A stretch of DNA of 64,000 bases from contig NZ_JAVDWU010000001.1 in assembly GCF_031457455.1 (NCBI RefSeq), forward strand, positions 682,001-746,000, given 5' to 3'. This DNA is from Hydrogenophaga palleronii_A. GTDB taxonomy: Bacteria; Pseudomonadota; Gammaproteobacteria; Burkholderiales; Burkholderiaceae_C. Made by a program: the position numbers and the translations under genes. The notes under the pieces were generated by a model. That model saw nothing but the letters and a program-made list of their open reading frames with translations, searched no databases and was not told where the DNA came from. Below, piece after piece: positions 56,419 through 64,000 of this stretch (the stretch's first letter is position 1; every line of letters starts with the position of its first letter).

Positions 56419-56590
56419 GGCGTTGCTCCGGGTTGGTGGAAAGGCATGCCATTCTGGGGACGGGATACGGACAAATCTTGCGGTCTGAGCGCCGTCTGTG
56501 TGCCTATTGCCATGGTGTCGTCAGCACCACACTCGCCACCAAGGTTGATGGCCAGCGCCTACACTTGAGGGTTACCCCCAGATTGCCTCC

Positions 56591-58996
<2,406 letters not shown>

Positions 58997-59196
58997 GGCT
59001 TCTTGGTGCGGCTGGAGTCGACAAAGAGCGGCCAATGAGTGGTCGCAAAAACGGACGTGTAATGAATAGACTCAGCCAACAGCTAAAGGCGCAGCGTTTT
59101 GGCAGTCGGCTGGCGTGACGCTCTGATCAGATGGCAAAGAATTTTGTCTTTTGAGCTTTTTGCAGGTGCAGGATAAAGTTCTTTGGTCGCTCTGGA
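58997..59196. other. Gap between ygiQ and the TIR-like gene
   Basis: This 200-base gap holds the boundary between the GC-rich chromosome and the AT-rich island. I find no gene, tRNA or clear terminator. It includes the left copy of the 14-base inverted repeat (59156-59169). Confidence 0.5.
59156..59169 (+). repeat. Left copy of a 14-base inverted repeat around the accessory island
   Basis: CTTTTTGCAGGTGC here is the exact reverse complement of 63142-63155 near the other end of the TIR/zeta region. It could be an insertion or recombination trace; chance is not excluded. Confidence 0.4.
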
Positions 59197-59970
59197 CTAG
59201 GTTTTCTGCGAGTGACTTTCTCGTTTGATCCAAGCCAAGACATCTCCGAAAGTTTCAGTTATGGTTGCATACCGTATTTGTTGAACGCCAGATATGTTGG
59301 AAAATTCATTCACGCCCACTCTCATTAATATGATCGCCCGTGAAAATCCTAATTTTCCCTGAAAAAGACCTGTTTCATGAATCACGTTCGGCCTTGAATT
59401 AAAAGATCCGTCAGCAAGTTCATCTTCAGGAGTATGAACAAGAATTGCCAGCTCTGATCCGTCAAGCATGTCCTCTAGCACATCTCGAATTGTGTGTCCT
59501 GCGCGTGAGCCAACCTCATATGCTTCGATCTCTATTTCATGTTTGTCTTGGAGATGGTCTTTTAGTGCCCTCCAATCCTGGTCACGTCCGTGTCCTATGA
59601 ATATAGTTGGAGTAGCTTTGTGCGCAATTTCGGGAAGTGGAACGATATGTGTAGTGGCCACATTATCCGCGCTCGTTTCGAATTGCACAATTTTTTTCTT
59701 GTCGTTCGATTTGATTTCCCATCCGAATCTTCCGTAGTGACATAGTCTGACTCTTTGTGAGTCACTAAACTCCAGAAAGAGATCGGAGTTGTTTGGATTC
59801 AATCCAGCTACGAAATCTTCAAGCTTGTCATACGTCCAGGTTCCATTGTGAGTATTTGCGTTGCCGTGGATTGAGTCGGGTTCTCCGAAAATATCTTCGC
59901 TCAATTGAATTAGGTTTCTCCAACCTAGTTCACTTAAATAGTATCCTTCGTACTTCTTGGTGCGCTCCAT
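59197..59970 (-). CDS. TIR-like domain effector (predicted nucleotide-binding / NADase family)
   Basis: This 257-residue protein has an N-terminal part of about 115 residues that I do not recognise, then a TIR-like domain of the predicted nucleotide-binding family (about 122-250). Family markers are FIGHGRD (124-130), the AILVHTPEDELADG strand, and RPNVIHETGLFQGKLGF (193-209), where Glu199 sits at the expected catalytic position. TIR-like proteins of this kind often cleave NAD+ and act as toxic effectors in anti-phage systems. It starts at ATG 59970 after AGGA and is the last of three AT-rich genes. Activity and partner are inferred. Confidence 0.8.
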   Translation of the reverse strand: MERTKKYEGYYLSELGWRNLIQLSEDIFGEPDSIHGNANTHNGTWTYDKLEDFVAGLNPNNSDLFLEFSDSQRVRLCHYGRFGWEIKSNDKKKIVQFETSADNVATTHIVPLPEIAHKATPTIFIGHGRDQDWRALKDHLQDKHEIEIEAYEVGSRAGHTIRDVLEDMLDGSELAILVHTPEDELADGSFNSRPNVIHETGLFQGKLGFSRAIILMRVGVNEFSNISGVQQIRYATITETFGDVLAWIKRESHSQKT

Positions 59971-60040
59971 CGTAATTTCCTAATGTTTAAGTTGGTGGGC
60001 TTTCGCACTTTTTCTTACGGGCTCGTTAGAATCACGACGG

Positions 60041-60925
60041 TTAGCCCTTGTGCATGTACTGTTTGATAAGCACCCATAGTAGCTCCGATGTGCCCAAGAA
60101 TACAGCCATACTCGAAATTAGGTAAAAAGTGCCGACCTTCAATTTCGCAATTGCCCAAATTGATTGACATAGATTCAGAACATACAAGGCGAATCCAGTC
60201 GCCACCAATAGGATGCCAAACACAATGCCTGCACCTGGAAAATTATTTGCTTGGGCTCCATGCTGAGCCAAATAGATGCCGGCGACGATGACTGTTGCAG
60301 CAATGCCATAGTTTCTGATGTTGTCGAAAATGAATTTCAATGTTATTTCTTCTAGCTTTACTTCGATTAGCTGTCGAAAAAAGCGCTCGGTTTGTGGCTC
60401 CTCTTTTTTTCGAAGCATGTGGGTTCCATTGTTTTGGAGGGCTTCGTTCTCGCGATAATTCTCATGGCGCCATTCACGCTGCATTTTGGAGAGGTGCTTG
60501 AATGGTTTTACATATAGAGGGGTGCATTCCCACTTGACTCTCTCCCAGTCGTGTTTGAGAAGGAGCGCAATGCGATGGGTGAATCCTTTTAGATCGTCGG
60601 ACCCATCGGAAAACAGTTGATCGTAATGAACTAAGATTGCGCCGTCGTTGACACTGTCCTTGGGGTTGATAGACGTTGCGAGACGCGCCCTTAATGAGGC
60701 CACCTTTGCAGGAATTGCATTAACCCTATTTTCAACGTGAGCGTTGGTGATCTCTTCGCATAGCTTACGCATGTTGTCTCGCCACTTCGTTCGTTCTTTG
60801 GTGACTTGTTCAATCTGAATAGTTCGCTCATCTTTGCGAAAAGCGATGAAATATGAGATCCAGCCGCCGACAGCAGTAATGGAAATACCGGCCAATAATG
60901 ATGTTAGGTCAATGTCGAAGCTCAT
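60041..60925 (-). CDS. Membrane protein of the TIR/DUF3825 island, unknown family
   Basis: This 294-residue protein has one N-terminal helix (about 9-28), a cytoplasmic charged middle of about 170 residues (with WRHENYRENEALQNNGTH and EKKEEP-like stretches), and three C-terminal helices (about 207-222, 231-252, 265-287). I recognise no family. It lies 70 bases upstream of the TIR gene and 58 bases downstream of the DUF3825 gene on one strand, so it is probably the middle gene of an operon. Four-helix membrane partners are common in phage-defence operons, but this is inference. Confidence 0.7.
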   Translation of the reverse strand: MSFDIDLTSLLAGISITAVGGWISYFIAFRKDERTIQIEQVTKERTKWRDNMRKLCEEITNAHVENRVNAIPAKVASLRARLATSINPKDSVNDGAILVHYDQLFSDGSDDLKGFTHRIALLLKHDWERVKWECTPLYVKPFKHLSKMQREWRHENYRENEALQNNGTHMLRKKEEPQTERFFRQLIEVKLEEITLKFIFDNIRNYGIAATVIVAGIYLAQHGAQANNFPGAGIVFGILLVATGFALYVLNLCQSIWAIAKLKVGTFYLISSMAVFLGTSELLWVLIKQYMHKG

Positions 60926-60983
60926 GGATGGCTTAAATCTGAATTAAGATGCGCCGCGAAGTAGAGTTGGCTTGAATGAATTT

Positions 60984-61769
60984 TTAGGGTGCTAACCAGT
61001 CGCGGTCAGGTCTAGCTACTTGTCTCGCATTGTTGTATGCCATGTCTAGGGTCAGGCAAGTAGCGGCGCGATAGAAGTCTCCAAACCTCTCTGCAACCAG
61101 AGCTAGATCAGCTTTAGCTGGATCAAGTAGGGTTAGTGGAAGAAGCAACTGCACGCTTCCTTGATAGTATTGAGGAATTGCCGTCTTGTAGTTGCGCCTA
61201 ACACGTTCGGTTGCAGAATCAATTGCCCCTTTGACGAGATTTTGAAGGCCGAACCTATTCATCGCCTTAAGGGTGTCGGGGAACCGCTCGATGTTGTCCT
61301 GGATAATGTGTTCAACATTCACCCGAAGTTCTTTGCGTGAGTCATAGACCAAGCTCGCCGGATTGTCATAGTAGTGAGCCATGTCGGGAAGGGAAGAGAA
61401 TCTATTGAGATCAGATTCTCCTCGGCGACAAAATCTCCAAAAGTGCCAGTAATGCGATAAATTTTCTAGCTTGTTTTTAGAGAAGAGGGCGTAAATAGGT
61501 TCTTGTGAGGCGGTAATAAGACCCACATTCAGGCACGCGTACTCTTCGTCCGGAGTGACTGCGATCTTCTTTTCTTCCGCAACGCGACGATAGGTGTACG
61601 TAAGGTAGTTTCGAAGAATTGGTTTTGGATGGGCGGCAGCTGTCGCTTTGTAACCCCAGTCTTCAGGTTCAGCGAGAGCCGCAAGTGCATCAATGTTTTC
61701 TTCGAACTTCGGCATAAATACAAAGTCACGAAAGTGTTCTGGGAAGTCGTATGGTTGGTTCTTGCTCAT
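60984..61769 (-). CDS. DUF3825 domain protein
   Basis: This 261-residue protein resembles DUF3825. I recognise ILRNYLTYTYRRVAEEKKI (51-69), EEYACLNVGLITASQEPIYALFSKN (75-99), the DNPASLVYDSRKELRVNVEHIIQDN block (135-159) and RVRRNYKTAIPQYYQGSVQLLLPL (189-212). As I recall, DUF3825 occurs with RNA-binding domains and in conflict or RNA-repair contexts; the activity is not known to me. GAGG precedes the ATG at 61769. It is the first gene of the three-gene minus-strand unit. Confidence 0.75.
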   Translation of the reverse strand: MSKNQPYDFPEHFRDFVFMPKFEENIDALAALAEPEDWGYKATAAAHPKPILRNYLTYTYRRVAEEKKIAVTPDEEYACLNVGLITASQEPIYALFSKNKLENLSHYWHFWRFCRRGESDLNRFSSLPDMAHYYDNPASLVYDSRKELRVNVEHIIQDNIERFPDTLKAMNRFGLQNLVKGAIDSATERVRRNYKTAIPQYYQGSVQLLLPLTLLDPAKADLALVAERFGDFYRAATCLTLDMAYNNARQVARPDRDWLAP

Positions 61770-62162
61770 GGGTTCCTCGGTGGGTGATAAAGCGCCTTAC
61801 TTTGTACTTTGATGTGGTGGGTTAAAACACTAGATGGCCCAACGCCAACCGCTAAACAGGTCGCATGTTGCCTCTGAAAAGTGTTTGAATCAACCAGTTG
61901 GCTCAAACTGGCGGGTAGATGCGCAGGTATAACAGAATCGACAGGCCTGACCAAGCATCACCGCGATCGCTGCTCAGGTTCGCAAGCCGCTTGCCAGTTT
62001 AATTGGGTATGTTCGTTCTACTCAGCAGAACCTGCCAACCACTGCAATGGCAATGAAGACTATGCGACATTTGGCCGCCTCTTGCTCAGGACTGGCGCAG
62101 CTGTTTCTTGTGTTGCCGATTGGCGCAAAATGGCGCAAAATGCCCCATACAGGAGATTCGCC
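61770..62162. other. Divergent intergenic region of the island
   Basis: The 393 bases between the DUF3825 start and the antitoxin start should hold the promoters of both units. The side near the antitoxin has a TTGCCG/CAAAAT promoter over a direct repeat. I see no gene here. Confidence 0.5.
62113..62141 (+). promoter_or_regulatory. Antitoxin/zeta promoter with a repeated operator
   Basis: TTGCCG (62113-62118) and CAAAAT (62136-62141) are 17 bases apart. Two direct copies of TGGCGCAAAA (62121-62130, 62131-62140) lie across the spacer and -10. Antitoxins usually repress their own promoter, and this repeat is a good candidate binding site. Confidence 0.6.
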
Positions 62163-62507
62163 ATGTCCAACGTTGCCCACTCGTTTGCGTCCGTGAAACT
62201 GCCCGCCGCCTTGGTGCAGCAGGCCCGAGAGGCGGCCCAGCCGCAGCGCCGCTCGGTGGCTGGTCAGATTGAATACTGGGCCACCCTTGGGCGCATTGCC
62301 GACGAAACCGGCCTCACCGTGCAAGAGGCTCGCGAGGCGATTGCACTTTACGACGCCCGCCACAGTTCCCCGGCAGACGATGAGTCGATCGACGCGATTG
62401 AAGCGCGTTTCATGGCCGCAGAGTCCACCGGTCGCCTGGCCCAGGCGGTGCGCGACACCGTGCTGGCCAACCGCCTCAAGGCCGCGCCTTCCCGCCACGC
62501 CGCCTGA
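62163..62507 (+). CDS. ParD-like antitoxin (RHH type)
   Basis: This 114-residue protein starts VKLPAALVQQAREAAQPQRRSVAGQIEYWATLGR, a ribbon-helix-helix pattern seen in antitoxins that bind their own promoter, and has an Ala/Glu-rich C-terminal part that could cover the toxin. ATG 62163 follows AGGAG. The zeta-like toxin starts 12 bases after its stop. It appears to be the first gene of a two-gene module. Confidence 0.75.
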   Translation: MSNVAHSFASVKLPAALVQQAREAAQPQRRSVAGQIEYWATLGRIADETGLTVQEAREAIALYDARHSSPADDESIDAIEARFMAAESTGRLAQAVRDTVLANRLKAAPSRHAA

Positions 62508-62519
62508 CGCCACGATCCT

Positions 62520-63137
62520 TTGGCCGCTCCGGTTTTTTACCTGCTGGCCGGGCCCAACGGCGCGGGCAAGTCCACGCTCTATCGCAGTGCGGTGGCCCAG
62601 GGCCTGATTCCGGCCGATGCCGAATTCGTCAATGCCGACCTGCACGAGGCGGCCCATTTGCAGCATGTGGCCGATGCCGCAGAGCGTTCGCGCCAGGCGC
62701 GCCAATGGACGGATGCGCGGCGGGCGCAGTGTATTGCCGACGGCCGCTCGTTCGCCAGCGAGACGGTGTTTTCTCACACCTCCAAGCTGGACCTGATGGC
62801 CGCGGCCAGGCGCGCCGGGTTCAGCGTGGTGCTGCTGGTGGTGTGCGTGGAAGACCCGCAACAGCTGATTGAGCGCGTGAATCAGCGGGTGGAGGAAGGT
62901 GGCCACCCTGTGCCGCCCGAGCGCATTCTGGCGCGTTACCCGCGCACGGTGCGCCACCTGAGTGTGGCGGTGCGGCGGGCCGATCTGGCCTTGCTGTACG
63001 ACACGTCTCAACCACCGGGCCAGGTGTATCAGCCCCCGCGCATGGTGGCGCGGCTGCGCGGTGGCGAGCTGGTGTGGCAGGCAGATCCGCTGCCGGCCTG
63101 GGCTCGCCGGGTGGTGTCGCCTGAACCGATGCGCTGA
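62520..63137 (+). CDS. Zeta-toxin-like P-loop kinase
   Basis: This 205-residue protein has the Walker A GPNGAGKST (11-19), a NADLHEAAHL segment, and SETVFSHTSKLDL, which matches the zeta toxin family. Zeta toxins phosphorylate UDP-N-acetylglucosamine and stop wall synthesis. The start is TTG 62520 because no ATG precedes the Walker motif. The upstream RHH-type antitoxin differs from classical epsilon, so this is a ParD/zeta-like hybrid pair. Confidence 0.82.
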   Translation: MAAPVFYLLAGPNGAGKSTLYRSAVAQGLIPADAEFVNADLHEAAHLQHVADAAERSRQARQWTDARRAQCIADGRSFASETVFSHTSKLDLMAAARRAGFSVVLLVVCVEDPQQLIERVNQRVEEGGHPVPPERILARYPRTVRHLSVAVRRADLALLYDTSQPPGQVYQPPRMVARLRGGELVWQADPLPAWARRVVSPEPMR

Positions 63138-63141
63138 GCGA

Positions 63142-63155
63142 GCACCTGCAAAAAG
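63142..63155 (+). repeat. Right copy of the 14-base inverted repeat
   Basis: GCACCTGCAAAAAG is the exact reverse complement of 59156-59169. It lies five bases after the zeta-like stop and before the convergent CoA-transferase gene. Confidence 0.4.
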
Positions 63156-63167
63156 GCCCTTGACCAC

Positions 63168-64000
63168 TCAGGCCGGCAAGGTGTGCAGGGGGATGTCGTT
63201 GGCTGCTGCCAGTTTGTCGAGTTGCTTGCGTGTCTGGCCAGCGAAGAAGCTGGCGATGGATGCATGGGTCTGTGGCTGGAACATGGCGCGGAGATCCGTC
63301 ATAGGCACACCCGCCACCCTGCACAGGGCGGCCGCAAAGTGCGGCTCCAGTGCGGCCACCGCCACGCGTCCGCCTTTGCAGGCATACACCCGGTAGCCCG
63401 CATGGGCGCCGCCCACTGCGCCGGTGGGCTGGGTCAGGCCCCAGGTTCGCGGCAGGGCCAACCAGGCGGCAGCGTCTGACAGCGCCACTTCCTGAAAACT
63501 GCCTTTGCCGCTGGTGCGCTGGTTCAACACCGCCTTCAGTGCGGCTTCGCTCGCCATCAGAGCGCCGCCCATGTCTGCAAACAGGGTGGCGGGCAGGCTC
63601 ATGTCGTTGACCAGGCCGGCCTCGGCCAGGTAGGTCAGGTCGTGCCCAGGCTCTTCGGCGCGCGCGCCGGGTGCACCCACAATGGCCACGACAGACAGTT
63701 GCGGGTAGACCTTGTGCAGCGCCTTCCAGCCCAGGCCCAGCTTGGCCAGCGCCGAGGGGCGGAAAGAGGTCAGCAGCAGGTCGGTGCGGGCCAGCTCCTG
63801 GTGCAGCCGGGCCTGGCCCTTGTCGGTCTTCAGATCGATGCTCAGTACCTTGATGCCCTGGTGCAGCGTGGCGTAGGCGGTCGGGTTGTACTGGCCCATG
63901 GGGTCGCCACTGGTGCCGGCGGGCGTACCTTTGGGGCCGGGCGGCTCGGCTTTGATGCAGGTAGCGCCCATGGCATGGAGGCGCATGAACGCGGCTGGGC
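63168..64000 (-). CDS. CaiB/BaiF (class III) CoA-transferase, 5' part outside the window
   Basis: These enzymes move CoA between carboxylic acids such as carnitine, formate or 2-methylacyl compounds. The visible 277 residues include the ...MRLHAMGATCIKAEPP N-terminal pattern (the frame is still open at the window edge), TLHQGIKVLSIDLKTDKG, SFRPSALAKLGLG, and the ATLFADMGGALMASEAAL segment with the conserved Asp. It converges on the zeta-like gene. Substrate is unknown. Confidence 0.85.
   Translation of the reverse strand, partial: PAAFMRLHAMGATCIKAEPPGPKGTPAGTSGDPMGQYNPTAYATLHQGIKVLSIDLKTDKGQARLHQELARTDLLLTSFRPSALAKLGLGWKALHKVYPQLSVVAIVGAPGARAEEPGHDLTYLAEAGLVNDMSLPATLFADMGGALMASEAALKAVLNQRTSGKGSFQEVALSDAAAWLALPRTWGLTQPTGAVGGAHAGYRVYACKGGRVAVAALEPHFAAALCRVAGVPMTDLRAMFQPQTHASIASFFAGQTRKQLDKLAAANDIPLHTLPA

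Noticed and set aside
61881..62162. Upstream extension of the antitoxin gene.
   Set aside because: The extension runs through the promoter and operator; the ATG at 62163 has a strong ribosome-binding site.
59000..63200. Prophage or integrated plasmid.
   Set aside because: No integrase, transposase, phage structural or replication gene is visible.

Overview
The window is about 64 kb of GC-rich chromosomal DNA from a betaproteobacterium. It most likely comes from the Burkholderiales, probably a Comamonadaceae member close to Hydrogenophaga, Acidovorax or Variovorax. The evidence is the gene order rpsB-tsf-pyrH-frr-uppS-cdsA-dxr-rseP-bamA-skp-lpxD-fabZ-lpxA-lpxB-rnhB, the polyhydroxybutyrate genes (phaR, 3-hydroxybutyrate dehydrogenase), the lipid A genes of a Gram-negative outer membrane, and protein sequences typical of that family. 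The genus is inferred, not shown.

Region 1-25.5 kb is core chromosome in short, often divergent units. It holds the tail of an unknown gene, tRNA-Val(CAC), a degenerate HD-GYP protein, a DUF2889 protein, a DEAD-box helicase, a SUI1 protein, serB with mfd, ispD-ispF, an OmpR/EnvZ-type two-component pair, two small secreted proteins, 3-hydroxybutyrate dehydrogenase, an alpha/beta hydrolase followed by relA, tRNA-Val(GAC), phaR, rimO, tRNA-Leu(CAG), rnr with a class I amidotransferase-like hydrolase, a YggT protein and the NAD(P)HX repair enzyme.

Region 25.5-41.3 kb is the translation and envelope superoperon. rpsB and tsf are followed by fourteen tightly packed genes that make UMP kinase, ribosome recycling factor, the undecaprenyl carrier, CDP-diacylglycerol, DXP reductoisomerase, the sigma-E protease, the BAM core, the Skp chaperone and the first steps of lipid A. 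It ends at rnhB, a short tandem repeat and a SpoU-type RNA methyltransferase. Region 41.3-47.6 kb holds carA, an unknown 120-residue gene, carB, greA and a DUF4149 membrane protein.

Region 47.6-59 kb is more variable. It has an orphan ABC ATPase, GspB- and GspA/ExeA-like genes and a bactofilin on the minus strand. Next come a LuxR-type regulator, a palindrome and an FAD aromatic monooxygenase with its DUF2783 partner, then an AraC regulator followed by two more proteins with GyrI-like ligand-binding folds, and a YgiQ radical SAM protein with a REP-like palindrome inside its reading frame.

Region 59.0-63.2 kb is an accessory island. Three AT-rich minus-strand genes encode a DUF3825 protein, a four-helix membrane protein and a TIR-like NADase-family effector. 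They form a candidate anti-phage or conflict operon that I do not recognise as a named system. Beside them is a plus-strand antitoxin/zeta-toxin-like pair. A perfect 14-bp inverted repeat lies just outside both ends of the island. The window ends inside a CaiB/BaiF CoA-transferase gene.
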